Positions 5,547 to 12,800 of a stretch of DNA of 16,760 nucleotides are shown one piece after another; position 1 is the stretch's first letter, and every line of letters begins with the position of its first letter. The position numbers and the translations under genes were made by a program. This DNA comes from Promicromonosporaceae bacterium (lineage in GTDB: Bacteria; Actinomycetota; Actinomycetes; Actinomycetales; Cellulomonadaceae), in the NCBI GenBank assembly GCA_009780755.1, contig WQZL01000033.1, positions 1-16,760 of the forward strand, in the 5' to 3' direction. The notes under the pieces were generated by a model, which had not been told where the DNA came from, ran no database searches, and worked only from the letters and a program-made list of their open reading frames with translations.

Positions 5547-7604
5547 GTGAACTCTGTCAAGCGTCGTCGTTTGTCCACCGTCGCCGCAGCACTACTGCTC
5601 GGCGGCGCGCTCGCCATCGTGCCCTCGCTGGCACTTAACGCCGCCCATGCGGAGGCGCCGCTGAGCGATATCGATGGGGAAATCACCGACCGGGCAGGCG
5701 CACTCGATGCCGCTGGCCGGGCAGAGGTGATGGAGTCGCTGGATCGCCTGGTCGCGGATTCCAACTACCAGCTGTTTGTGGTGTTCGTCGAGTCGTTTAG
5801 CGGCATGGACGGGCGGGATTGGGCCAACACGATGGCCACCAACGCGCGGCTCGGCGTGAACAACCTGCTGCTTGCCGTGGCAACGCAGGAGCGCGCCTAT
5901 GGCTTTGCCGTGCAAGACGATTCTTCCCTAAGCAACTCGCAGATTGCCGACATGCAAAACGCGGCCCGCGAAGCGTTGCGGGCAGCGGCAAATGCCCCGG
6001 TTGGCGAGGCCAACTGGGGCGCAGCGGCGGTGGCGGTCGTCAACGCCTATCTCGGCCCGGCGGGTTCCTCCGGTGGCGATACCGGAGAGGCTGCCACCAT
6101 CGAAGGTGGCGGCGGAGGCGTTAGCGGCGCCGTGATCGGCGGAGGCATTGGCGTTGTGGTCGGAGGCGTGGCGGGATGGCTGTGGTGGCGCAGGCGCACC
6201 CAGGACAAGGGGCGACCCGCAGCCAACCCGAATGAACTCGCCGGACTGCCCACCATCGAACTTGACCGGCGCGCCGCAAGCGCCCTGGTGGCCATCGACG
6301 ACGCGATCAAGACCTCCGAGCAGGAGCTGGGCTTTGCACAGGCGGAATTTGGCCTGGAGGCCACCGCCGAGTTCGCCTCCGTGTTGGCAAAGGCAAAGGC
6401 CGATGTGTCCGAGGCATTCGTGCTGCGGGCACACCTAGACCATGAAACACCCGACCCCGAGGCGCAGCGCCGCCAGTGGCTCACCCAGATAATCGCGCTG
6501 GTCGATGGCGCCGCCGCCGCCCTCGACGCACAAACCTCCGCCTTTGACGATCTGCGCAAGCTGGCCGAGCGCGCCCCAGCGATGCTGGCAGAAGCCGCGC
6601 AACGTGCCCACGAGGTTACGGCCCATATCGCCGAGGGTCAGCGGACGCTGGTGGCTCTATCGGCCACCTACCCGGCAACCGCCCTTGCCTCGATTATCCA
6701 TAACCCGAACCAGGCCGGGGCGCTGGTGACCCATGCCCGTGAGGCCGTCGCCGATGGACAAGCCGCGTTGACCAGGGGTGACCGCAATACGGCGGTGGCC
6801 GATGCTCGCGCCGCGCAAAACGCGCTCGGCCAGGCTGCGCTGCTGCTGGATGCCATCGGCAAGGCTGGCGCTGAACTGGCCGAGGCGATCCCCCGTCTCG
6901 ATCGAGGTATCGCCTCGATCACCCAGGACATCCATGATGCGGCCCGGCTTGCCCCGATCATTCATGCGGCGGGAGACCGCACCGTCGATCCAGCCGTGGC
7001 CGTTGCCCAGGCCGCGATTGTCGAGGCTCAGGCGGCGAAAAACGGCGGCGACCCGCTGGCGGCGCTGGCGCGGCTTACTGCGGCCGAAGCCGCTCTCGAC
7101 AAGGTGTTGGAGCCGGCGCGAGCGCGCGATGAGGCCAATGCCCGTGCCTCGGCGCTGCTGCGCGACACCCTTGGCCGGGTAGATTCACAAATCCGCTCCG
7201 TAACCGACTTCATCACCACCCGCCGTCAGGCCGTCGGCCCCGATGCTCGCACTCGGCTTGCGGAGGCGATCCGCCTACAGGGCGAGGCACAGCGGCTGGC
7301 GACTGGCGACCCGGTTTCGGCGCTGGCTTACGCCCAGACGGCCGAGCAACACGTCGTGGCCGCCGCACAGCTAGCCCAAAATGACGCCTCTAGCTGGGGC
7401 CAGGGCGGCGGTCCAGGCGGTGGCTTGAATGTCGGCGGCATGATCCTTGGCGGCATTTTGATTAACTCGGTACTCGGCGGCGGACGTCGGGGTGGAATGC
7501 GAGGCGGCGGCTTCGGTGGCGGCTATGGCGGCGGCGGGTTTGGCGGCGGACGCTCTGGCGGATCTGGCGGCTTCGGCGGGCGCAGTGGCGGCGGACGCTT
7601 TTAG
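5547..7604 (+). CDS. Secreted TPM-domain membrane protein with Gly-rich tail
   Basis: This 685-residue protein begins with a signal peptide (VNSVKRRRLSTVAAALLLGG, likely cleavage after AHA near residue 35). An extracytoplasmic TPM domain follows (about residues 40-170: DRAGALDAAGRAEVMESLDRL, YQLFVVFVESFSG, WGAAAVAVVNAYL). A Gly-rich transmembrane segment (AVIGGGIGVVVGGVAGWLWW) is followed by basic residues (RRRTQDKGR). A long Ala-rich, helical cytoplasmic region of about 400 residues follows, then a hydrophobic-glycine tail (GGMILGGILINSVLGGG and a GGGFGGGYGGGGFGGG-type run). The GTG at 5547 is preferred because AGGAAG lies about ten bases upstream and it opens the signal peptide directly; an upstream GTG at 5499 would add 16 residues. 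TPM proteins often accompany PspA homologs in Gram-positive bacteria, as here, suggesting envelope maintenance. The precise activity is unknown. Confidence 0.88.
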   Translation: MNSVKRRRLSTVAAALLLGGALAIVPSLALNAAHAEAPLSDIDGEITDRAGALDAAGRAEVMESLDRLVADSNYQLFVVFVESFSGMDGRDWANTMATNARLGVNNLLLAVATQERAYGFAVQDDSSLSNSQIADMQNAAREALRAAANAPVGEANWGAAAVAVVNAYLGPAGSSGGDTGEAATIEGGGGGVSGAVIGGGIGVVVGGVAGWLWWRRRTQDKGRPAANPNELAGLPTIELDRRAASALVAIDDAIKTSEQELGFAQAEFGLEATAEFASVLAKAKADVSEAFVLRAHLDHETPDPEAQRRQWLTQIIALVDGAAAALDAQTSAFDDLRKLAERAPAMLAEAAQRAHEVTAHIAEGQRTLVALSATYPATALASIIHNPNQAGALVTHAREAVADGQAALTRGDRNTAVADARAAQNALGQAALLLDAIGKAGAELAEAIPRLDRGIASITQDIHDAARLAPIIHAAGDRTVDPAVAVAQAAIVEAQAAKNGGDPLAALARLTAAEAALDKVLEPARARDEANARASALLRDTLGRVDSQIRSVTDFITTRRQAVGPDARTRLAEAIRLQGEAQRLATGDPVSALAYAQTAEQHVVAAAQLAQNDASSWGQGGGPGGGLNVGGMILGGILINSVLGGGRRGGMRGGGFGGGYGGGGFGGGRSGGSGGFGGRSGGGRF

Positions 7605-7676
7605 GCAGTAAGTCAGTGATACCCCTATCCTCAGGTAATACTTAACCTCCAACCTAAGCACGAAAGGCAAGTTTTC

Positions 7677-8462
7677 ATGGCTCAGAAGCAGTCGATCCTC
7701 GGACGCATCGCACAACTCACCAGGGCGAATATCAACGCTCTGCTGGATCGTGCCGAAGACCCGCAAAAGATGCTGGATCAGCTAGTCCGCGATTACACGA
7801 ACAACATCGCCGAGGCTGAGCAGGCCATCGCACAAACCATCGGCAACCTGCGGTTAGCCGAGCAGGATTACAACGAGGATGTGGCCTCGGTGCAGGAGTG
7901 GGGCAACAAGGCTCTGGCCGCCTCCCGCAAGGCCGACGCGATGCGCACCGCCGGTAACTTCGCCGACGCCGACAAGTTCGACAACCTGGCCCGGATCGCG
8001 CTGCAAAAGCAGATGGATGCCGAATCTCAGGTGCGCTCGGCGCAGCCGATGATCGAATCGCAGCGGCAGACCGTCGAGCAGTTGAAGACCGGCCTGGTCC
8101 AGATGCGCGAGAAGCTCGGCCAACTGCGGAGCCGCCGCGATTCTCTGGTGGCTCGGCAGAAGTCGGCTCAGGCGCAGCAGACCGTGCAGTCGGCCATTTC
8201 CTCGATCAACGTGCTGGACCCCACTTCGGAGCTGTCCCGGTTCGAGGAGGTAGTACGCCGCGAGGAGGCCAAGGCCATCGGTCAGACCGAGATAGCGGCC
8301 CTCTCCCTCGACTCGCAGTTCGCCGAGTTGACGCGGTCCAGCAATGACATCGAGCTATCGACCCGCCTGGCGGCGCTGAAGGCTGGCGACGCCCCAATAG
8401 CGCAGATCGCCCCCACCGTTATCACCCCCACGGAGGCGGACTGGGCCTTGCTCGCCGAGTAG
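7677..8462 (+). CDS. pspA: PspA/IM30 family envelope-stress protein
   Basis: A 261-residue peripheral membrane protein of the ESCRT-III-like PspA/IM30 family, which polymerises on damaged membranes. Family marks are the amphipathic N-terminus (QSILGRIAQLTRANINALLD), then EDPQKMLDQLVRDYTNNIAEAEQAIAQ, and long charged coiled-coil helices to about residue 200 (AQPMIESQRQTVEQLKTGL, MREKLGQLRSRRDSLVARQK). The length is slightly above the usual 220-250. The ATG at 7677 has AAAGG about ten bases upstream. The gene follows the TPM-domain gene by 72 bases on the same strand, and the two probably form one stress unit. No PspF- or LiaF-like regulator is adjacent. Confidence 0.93.
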   Translation: MAQKQSILGRIAQLTRANINALLDRAEDPQKMLDQLVRDYTNNIAEAEQAIAQTIGNLRLAEQDYNEDVASVQEWGNKALAASRKADAMRTAGNFADADKFDNLARIALQKQMDAESQVRSAQPMIESQRQTVEQLKTGLVQMREKLGQLRSRRDSLVARQKSAQAQQTVQSAISSINVLDPTSELSRFEEVVRREEAKAIGQTEIAALSLDSQFAELTRSSNDIELSTRLAALKAGDAPIAQIAPTVITPTEADWALLAE

Positions 8463-8512
8463 TTCGCTTCCCCCGGTGGGAACGGCGTATTCCTCACAGG
8501 GCTAGAACACCG

Positions 8513-8524
8513 TAGTGTTGTCCC
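8513..8524 (+). promoter_or_regulatory. Leaderless -10 box for the NYN gene
   Basis: TAGTGT at 8513-8518 lies six bases before the ATG at 8525. No ribosome binding site is present, so a leaderless message is likely. TTCCTC at 8490-8495 is a weak -35 candidate at 17-base spacing. Confidence 0.45.
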
Positions 8525-9130
8525 ATGTTCATCGAGAACACCCCCGCCGACCACGCTAGCCAGGAGTTAGCTCCCGCTCGCAAGACCTACCTCATCATCG
8601 ATGGCGAAAACATTGACGCCACCCTCGGCATGAACGTACTCGGGCGTCGCCCCGCCCCTGACGAACGGCCACGATGGGATCGCATCACCGGTTTCGCCCG
8701 GGAGGTGTGGGACCAAGAGGTGGTGCCGCTGTTCTTCCTGAACGCCTCGGGTGGGCAGATGCCGATGCCGTTCATTCAGGCGCTGCTCGCGATGGGTTAC
8801 AAGCCAATCCCGTTGGCCGGAGATGCCACCGAGAAGGTTGTAGACATCGGTATTCAGCGCATGCTAGACGCGCTGGCCGGGCGTGAGGGTGATGTGCTGT
8901 TGGCCTCTCACGACGGGGATTTCCTGCCACAGATGGAGTCGCTGCTCGGTGCCGGGCGGCGCGTGGGCCTGCTGGCCTTCCGGGAGTTCGTCAATGCTCA
9001 CTTTGCGGAACTGACCGCTCGCGGCCTGGAAACCTTCGACCTAGAGGCCGATGCTAACGCGTTTACCACCATGTTGCCGCGCATCAGGATTATCCCGCTC
9101 GAAGAGTTCGATCCGTTGCGCTACCTGTGA
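8525..9130 (+). CDS. NYN-domain protein, putative RNase (LabA/DUF88-like)
   Basis: A 201-residue cytoplasmic protein with the NYN fold, a relative of the PIN and FLAP nucleases. The acidic residues expected to bind metal are visible: D26 in LIIDGENID, D107 in EKVVDIGIQRMLD, and D130 and D132 in LLASHDGDFLP. The last 25 residues (LPRIRIIPLEEFDPLRYL) form a conserved-looking tail. NYN proteins in bacteria are predicted to cleave RNA in processing or turnover; the substrate here is unknown. The ATG at 8525 is supported by the leaderless -10 box. It stands alone: 62 bases after pspA and 151 bases before the WXG100 gene. Confidence 0.88.
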   Translation: MFIENTPADHASQELAPARKTYLIIDGENIDATLGMNVLGRRPAPDERPRWDRITGFAREVWDQEVVPLFFLNASGGQMPMPFIQALLAMGYKPIPLAGDATEKVVDIGIQRMLDALAGREGDVLLASHDGDFLPQMESLLGAGRRVGLLAFREFVNAHFAELTARGLETFDLEADANAFTTMLPRIRIIPLEEFDPLRYL

Positions 9131-9281
9131 TCTGCCTATCCACAGGCACTGCTTTCTGGCGTGAATCCACAGGCTTGCCGATGGCGGCGGCAAGACTACC
9201 TGCTCCGGCGTAGCGTCGTAGTACTCGGACGGTCCGGGGATAACGACGGCGGGCTAAGCGGCCTGCGGGATGGAGTACATC
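9131..9281 (+). other. Intergenic region before the WXG100 gene
   Basis: ATCCACAGGC occurs twice (9138-9147 and 9165-9174), each overlapping a sequence one or two bases from the DnaA box TTATCCACA. CTTGCCG (9174-9180) and CGGCAAG (9188-9194) form a 7-bp hairpin with a 7-base loop, possibly the NYN gene terminator although no T-run follows. GGAG at 9272-9275 is the ribosome binding site for the WXG100 start at 9282. Confidence 0.4.
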
Positions 9282-9572
9282 ATGCGGTACAACGTTGACA
9301 GCGAACGCGTGGCTCGGGCTAGTGCAGCCGTGAATGGCAGCGTCGGGGTGATCCGAGGCGAGGTAGCTGCGATGATGCGGCATCTGGAAGATTTGCAGGC
9401 TTCCTGGCAGGGCAGCGCCGCATCGGCCTTCGCCTCGGTTGCGACCCAGTGGCGTGGGGCGCAGAGTCAGGTGGAGCAGGCTCTTGCCAGCATTCAGCAG
9501 GCTCTTTCGGCTGCGGCCACCACTTACGCCGACGCCGAAACCCAGGCCGCTCGCCTCTTTGCCTTGCGGTAG
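9282..9572 (+). CDS. WXG100 (ESAT-6-like) protein
   Basis: A 96-residue all-helical protein with the WXG turn as WQG (LEDLQASWQGSAASAFASV) between two predicted helices, as in ESAT-6/CFP-10 family substrates of ESX type VII secretion. The ATG at 9282 is preferred over the in-frame ATG at 9270, because GGAG at 9272-9275 is a good ribosome binding site six bases upstream. No second WXG100 gene, EccC ATPase or toxin domain lies nearby, so it may homodimerise or pair with a partner elsewhere. It ends AARLFALR and lacks an obvious YxxxD/E export signal, though actinobacterial signals can be on the partner. Confidence 0.88.
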   Translation: MRYNVDSERVARASAAVNGSVGVIRGEVAAMMRHLEDLQASWQGSAASAFASVATQWRGAQSQVEQALASIQQALSAAATTYADAETQAARLFALR

Positions 9573-9595
9573 GTGCGTCGTGAGTACGATGACTC

Positions 9596-9630
9596 TTGCG
9601 CATGTACTACCCATGTCCTACATTGAGGAT
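9596..9630 (+). promoter_or_regulatory. Promoter with direct-repeat operator for the toxin-antitoxin operon
   Basis: CATGTACTAC (9601-9610) and CATGTCCTAC (9612-9621) are near-identical direct repeats spaced 11 bases apart, about one helical turn. They lie between a weak -35 (TTGCGC, 9596-9601) and a -10 (TACATT, 9619-9624) spaced 17 bases. The -10 is six bases before the ATG at 9631, which would make the message leaderless. Autorepression by the antitoxin, usual for type II modules, is inferred. Confidence 0.45.
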
Positions 9631-9924
9631 ATGGAATACGTGACCAAGCGTGAACTAAACCAAAACACCGCCCAGGTGCTTGACCGGGTAACGCCCCTCG
9701 AAGATGTCATCATCACCGAACGCGGCGAACCCCGCTGGCGCATCTCGAACTACGAACCACCGCAGTATGGAGAGGCCCGACTAAAAGACCTCGAACGGCG
9801 AGGGCTTCTTCAGCCACTCCGAGCAACCGGCCCAATAGAGTGGCCAGAACCACGCGAGGACGAGCGCCAGTACACCAGCGAGGAGATCATGGCGCTTCTT
9901 GAGGAAATGAAGGGAGACCATTGA
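9631..9924 (+). CDS. Type II antitoxin, Phd/YefM family
   Basis: A 97-residue antitoxin. The N-terminal Phd/YefM DNA-binding fold is clear (TKRELNQNTAQVLDRV, then EDVIITERGEPRWRIS), and an acidic C-terminal part (YTSEEIMALLEEMKGDH) should wrap and neutralise the toxin. The ATG at 9631 is favoured by the -10 box spacing; ATG 9613 and GTG 9640 remain possible. The stop TGA (9922-9924) is one base before the toxin start, so translation is coupled. Base composition here and in the toxin gene is less G/C-rich than in the neighbouring genes, hinting at horizontal acquisition. Confidence 0.88.
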   Translation: MEYVTKRELNQNTAQVLDRVTPLEDVIITERGEPRWRISNYEPPQYGEARLKDLERRGLLQPLRATGPIEWPEPREDERQYTSEEIMALLEEMKGDH

Positions 9925-9925
9925 A

Positions 9926-10333
9926 ATGATCTTTTACCTTGACTCATCTGTGGTGTTACATGCAATCCAAGTCGGCTCTCATCGCGTAGGTGTGCGCGAT
10001 TGGCTTCGCGAACGCCTGCTCCGTGGAGACTCGTTTGTGTCCTCCCTGCTCTTGCGCACAGAGGTGATTCGTGTCTTGCGCCGAGATGGTCTACCCCTTA
10101 GCGATGCTGCCCCGATTCTTGATCGCGTCAGGTTGTATGACCTGTCAAATCTAGTTGCCACCACGGCCGAATCGTTCGAGAAACACATTAAGACGCTAGA
10201 CGCTCTTCACCTGGCTACTCTCATCGAAATCAATAGTTTCATGACGCTGGCCTCCCACGATAAGAATATGCTTCGTGCGGCGCAGCAATTGGGACTGACC
10301 ACTGTTGATCCGGTGGCCGAACTCATCGCCTGA
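9926..10333 (+). CDS. vapC: PIN-domain toxin (VapC-like ribonuclease)
   Basis: A 135-residue PIN-domain protein expected to be a Mg-dependent endoribonuclease that stops translation when unbound. The acidic active-site set is complete: D6 (FYLDSSVVL), E46 (LLRTEVIRVLRR), D92 (KTLDALHLATL) and D112 (LASHDKNML). The length is typical for VapC. The ATG at 9926 has AGGGAG (9911-9916) nine bases upstream, inside the antitoxin gene. It is paired with a Phd/YefM-type rather than a VapB-type antitoxin, a combination known elsewhere. All active-site residues are intact, so the toxin is probably functional. The RNA target cannot be predicted. Confidence 0.9.
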   Translation: MIFYLDSSVVLHAIQVGSHRVGVRDWLRERLLRGDSFVSSLLLRTEVIRVLRRDGLPLSDAAPILDRVRLYDLSNLVATTAESFEKHIKTLDALHLATLIEINSFMTLASHDKNMLRAAQQLGLTTVDPVAELIA

Positions 10334-10341
10334 TGAGACGG

Positions 10342-10391
10342 CGATGGCCCGCCATCCTCTCGATGAGGATGGCGGGCCATCGTGCGTTTTT
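10342..10391 (+). terminator. Strong intrinsic terminator after the toxin gene
   Basis: Perfect 18-bp arms (10342-10359 and 10365-10382, GATGGCCCGCCATCCTC core) with a 5-base loop are followed by TGCGTTTTT. It ends plus-strand transcription from the toxin-antitoxin operon. Transcripts of the minus-strand groEL also meet this hairpin, but without a T-run on that side. Confidence 0.85.
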
Positions 10392-10424
10392 GGTGGTTTC
10401 AGCCACCGGAAGGCGGACTCAGAC

Positions 10425-12047
10425 TCAGAAATCCATGCCGCCGCCCATGCCGCCTTCGGGGGCAGCGGGGGCCTTCTCCGGCTTGTCGGCCACGACTGCC
10501 TCGGTGGTGAGGAACAGCGCGGCAATCGACGCGGCGTTCTGCAACGCGGAGCGGGTCACCTTGACCGGGTCCGCCACACCGGCGGCCAACAGGTCCTGGT
10601 ACTCACCGGTGGCAGCGTTCAGGCCCTCGTTAACACCCAGGCCCTTGACCTTCTCCGCCACGACGCCGCCCTCAAGACCGGCGTTGATGGCGATCTGCTT
10701 GAGCGGAGCCGACAGCGCGGCGGCCACGATGGACGCACCGGTGGCCTCGTCACCCTCCAGGGAGAGGCTGGCCAGCGCGGTGGTACCGGCGTGCAGCAGA
10801 GCGACGCCACCACCGGCGACGATGCCCTCCTCGACGGCAGCCTTCGCATTGCGTACGGCGTCCTCAATGCGGTGCTTGCGCTCCTTGAGTTCAACCTCGG
10901 TGGCCGCACCAGCCTTGATGACGGCAACGCCACCGGCCAGCTTGGCGAGGCGCTCCTGTAGCTTCTCGCGGTCGTAGTCGGAGTCCGACTTGTCGATCTC
11001 GGTGCGGATCTGGTTCACGCGACCGGAGATTAGGTCGGCGTCGCCAGCACCCTCCACGATGGTGGTCTCGTCCTTGGTGACGACAACCTTGCGGGCCTTG
11101 CCCAAAAGGTCGAGGGTGGCGTTCTCCAACTTGAGGCCGACGGTCTCGGTGATGACCTGCGCGCCGGTGAGGATCGCGATGTCCTGCAACATGGCCTTGC
11201 GGCGGTCGCCGAAACCGGGAGCCTTAACGGCCACGGACTTAAACGTGCCGCGAATCTTGTTCAGCACCAGGGTGGCCAGGGCCTCGCCCTCGACATCCTC
11301 GGCGATAATCAGCAGGGAAGCGCCCTGCTTCATCACGGCGTCGAGGATGGGGAGCATGTCCTTGACGTTAGCGATCTTCGACTCGACCAGCAGCACGTAC
11401 GGGTCTTCCAGAACGGCCTCCTGGCGCTCCGGGTCGGTCTCGAAGTAGCGAGCTAGGAAGCCCTTGTCGAAGCGCATACCCTCGGTAAGCTCAAGCTCTA
11501 GGCCAAAGGTGTTGGACTCCTCGACGGTGACCACGCCCTCCTTGCCCACCTTGTCCAGCGCCTCGGCGATCAGTTCACCGATAGCGGTGTCGCCGGCGGA
11601 GATGGCGGCCGTGGCGGCGATCTCGTCCTTGGTCTCGACCTCCTTGGCGGTCTCAAGCAGCTGAGCGGTAACAGCCTCGACGGCCTTCTCGATGCCGCGC
11701 TTGATGGCAATCGGGTTGGCGCCGGCGGCAACTACCCGCAGACCCTCCTTGACGAGCGCCTGGGCGAGTACGGTGGCGGTGGTAGTACCGTCGCCGGCTA
11801 CGTCATCGGTCTTCTTGGCGACCTCCTTGACCAGCTCGGCGCCGATCTTCTCGAACGGGTCGTCCAGCTCGATCTCCTTAGCGATCGAGACGCCATCGTT
11901 CGTGATGGTGGGGGCGCCCCACTTCTTGTCGAGAACGACGTTACGGCCCTTGGGGCCGAGGGTCACCTTGACGGTGTCGGCGAGCTGGTTAAGCCCGCGC
12001 TCCATGCTGCGACGAGCCTCCTCGTCGAAGGCAATGATCTTTGCCAT
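10425..12047 (-). CDS. groEL: Chaperonin GroEL (60 kDa)
   Basis: A 540-residue group I chaperonin that folds proteins in an ATP-driven double ring. Visible marks are MAKIIAFDEEARR at the start, TLGPKGRNVVLDKKWGAPTITNDG, the ATP-binding GDGTTT at residues 85-90, the EEGIVAGGGVALL block near residue 410, and the C-terminal GGMGGGMDF tail. The Gly/Met-rich tail is of the canonical GroEL (GroEL2-like) type rather than the His-rich mycobacterial GroEL1 type. The start is ATG at 12045-12047 with GGAGG at 12060-12064; an in-frame upstream ATG at 12069-12071 is not part of the conserved protein. groES is not adjacent and must lie elsewhere. Two CIRCE elements upstream indicate HrcA heat-shock repression. 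Confidence 0.98.
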   Translation of the reverse strand: MAKIIAFDEEARRSMERGLNQLADTVKVTLGPKGRNVVLDKKWGAPTITNDGVSIAKEIELDDPFEKIGAELVKEVAKKTDDVAGDGTTTATVLAQALVKEGLRVVAAGANPIAIKRGIEKAVEAVTAQLLETAKEVETKDEIAATAAISAGDTAIGELIAEALDKVGKEGVVTVEESNTFGLELELTEGMRFDKGFLARYFETDPERQEAVLEDPYVLLVESKIANVKDMLPILDAVMKQGASLLIIAEDVEGEALATLVLNKIRGTFKSVAVKAPGFGDRRKAMLQDIAILTGAQVITETVGLKLENATLDLLGKARKVVVTKDETTIVEGAGDADLISGRVNQIRTEIDKSDSDYDREKLQERLAKLAGGVAVIKAGAATEVELKERKHRIEDAVRNAKAAVEEGIVAGGGVALLHAGTTALASLSLEGDEATGASIVAAALSAPLKQIAINAGLEGGVVAEKVKGLGVNEGLNAATGEYQDLLAAGVADPVKVTRSALQNAASIAALFLTTEAVVADKPEKAPAAPEGGMGGGMDF

Positions 12048-12224
12048 TAGAGTGTGATTCCTCCAGGTCATGGCTAAAAAGCCAGTGGTGGCATCGGCCC
12101 ACAGGTGCCCGCGACGGACGGCCCACCCGGCACGCGTTCATGTCCCGCGCCCAAATGGACCTCACCAGTTGACCGTTTGGTCTTCACTCCCCGTCGCCGC
12201 TGCCAGCCCGACGAACCCGCCCGG
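12048..12224 (-). other. Long untranslated leader of groEL
   Basis: If transcription starts near 12251, the groEL message has a leader of about 200 bases without a plausible gene. Just upstream of the ribosome binding site is a small hairpin, TGGCT and AGCCA around a four-base loop (12071-12084). A post-transcriptional role is possible but not shown by sequence alone. Confidence 0.4.
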
Positions 12225-12251
12225 CTGGCACTCGGCACCAGAGAGTGCTAA
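12225..12251 (-). promoter_or_regulatory. CIRCE operator (HrcA site), proximal
   Basis: Read on the minus strand this is TTAGCACTC, nine bases, GAGTGCCAG, against the consensus TTAGCACTC-N9-GAGTGCTAA. The left arm is perfect and the right arm matches 7 of 9. It lies at or just after the predicted groEL start point. Confidence 0.92.
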
Positions 12252-12257
12252 TAGCAA

Positions 12258-12286
12258 ATTCTGGCACTCCCCAGGCGAGAGTGCAA
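12258..12286 (-). promoter_or_regulatory. groEL promoter
   Basis: On the minus strand TTGCAC (12281-12286) is followed after exactly 17 bases by CAGAAT (12258-12263), a good -35/-10 pair. The -35 overlaps the distal CIRCE, and initiation near 12251 falls at the proximal CIRCE. HrcA at either site would block polymerase. Confidence 0.6.
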
Positions 12287-12287
12287 G
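12261..12287 (-). promoter_or_regulatory. CIRCE operator (HrcA site), distal
   Basis: On the minus strand this is CTTGCACTC, nine bases, GAGTGCCAG. Both arms match the CIRCE consensus at 7 of 9 positions with the exact N9 spacer. It is 36 bases upstream of the proximal copy. Confidence 0.85.
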
Positions 12288-12338
12288 CGCCTAAGCCGCG
12301 TCGCCCCTGGATGCAACGGCCAGACAAGACGGTTGCCG

Positions 12339-12350
12339 TACAGTTGCCCG
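12339..12350 (+). promoter_or_regulatory. Leaderless -10 box for the DUF1294 gene
   Basis: TACAGT at 12339-12344 is six bases before the ATG at 12351, and no ribosome binding site is seen. It is divergent from groEL but lies outside both CIRCE elements. Confidence 0.45.
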
Positions 12351-12653
12351 ATGCAAAGCGTCAATGGTGTTGTCGGCGATATCGGACTCATCGAGTTGCT
12401 ACTGATCCTCATCGCCTTGCTAAACGTCGCCACTTTCACGCTCTACGCTGTCGACAAGCGCCGGGCCAAACAAGGCAAGCGACGCATCCGTGAGAACGTG
12501 CTGATCTTCAACACGCTAGCCCTCGGTGGCATCGGGGCGGCGTTTGGCATGTACCTGCTTCGACACAAGACGCGTAAGTGGAAGTTCCGGGTATCGCTAG
12601 CTGCGGGGCTGATCGTCTTGGCCATTCCCCTTTACATATGGCTCACGCCCTGA
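12351..12653 (+). CDS. DUF1294 membrane protein
   Basis: A 100-residue protein with three hydrophobic segments (about residues 11-32, 54-70 and 80-97). The DUF1294 signature is clear: YAVDKRRAKQGKRRIRENVL, then GGIGAAFGMYLLRHKTRKWKF. Members are small inner-membrane proteins of unknown function, sometimes fused to a cold-shock domain; no such domain is present here. The ATG at 12351 is chosen from the -10 box; a TTG at 12333 is the alternative. Nothing nearby suggests a pathway. Confidence 0.85.
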   Translation: MQSVNGVVGDIGLIELLLILIALLNVATFTLYAVDKRRAKQGKRRIRENVLIFNTLALGGIGAAFGMYLLRHKTRKWKFRVSLAAGLIVLAIPLYIWLTP

Positions 12654-12775
12654 TGATGGATCGGATCGTCCGATGCCAGGAAATCGAGGTCTTCAGCGGA
12701 CCCTGGCCTAAAGACCTGGACGACGAGTTCTCGCTGCGCGGCTTGCCCGCCCTCACCGACGGTCGGGCCTGTTGA
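12653..12775 (+). CDS. Possible small protein (40 residues)
   Basis: An ATG overlaps the DUF1294 stop as TGATG, allowing translational coupling, and opens a frame ending at a TGA at 12775. About three quarters of its codons end in G or C, as in true genes here. The product (MMDRIVRCQEIEVFSGPWPK, then DLDDEFSLRG) matches no family I know. There is no signal peptide or membrane segment. It may be chance. Confidence 0.25.
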   Translation: MMDRIVRCQEIEVFSGPWPKDLDDEFSLRGLPALTDGRAC

Positions 12776-12800
12776 AGCCACCACCGGCCACATACATCAA

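Noticed and set aside
9136..9171. Two DnaA-box-like sites, possible replication origin
   Set aside because: There are only two imperfect boxes, no AT-rich unwinding region and no dnaA or dnaN nearby.
10305..10961. Long plus-strand ORFs opposite the 3' end of groEL
   Set aside because: They are antisense shadows of groEL caused by high G/C; no family features and the frame begins inside vapC.
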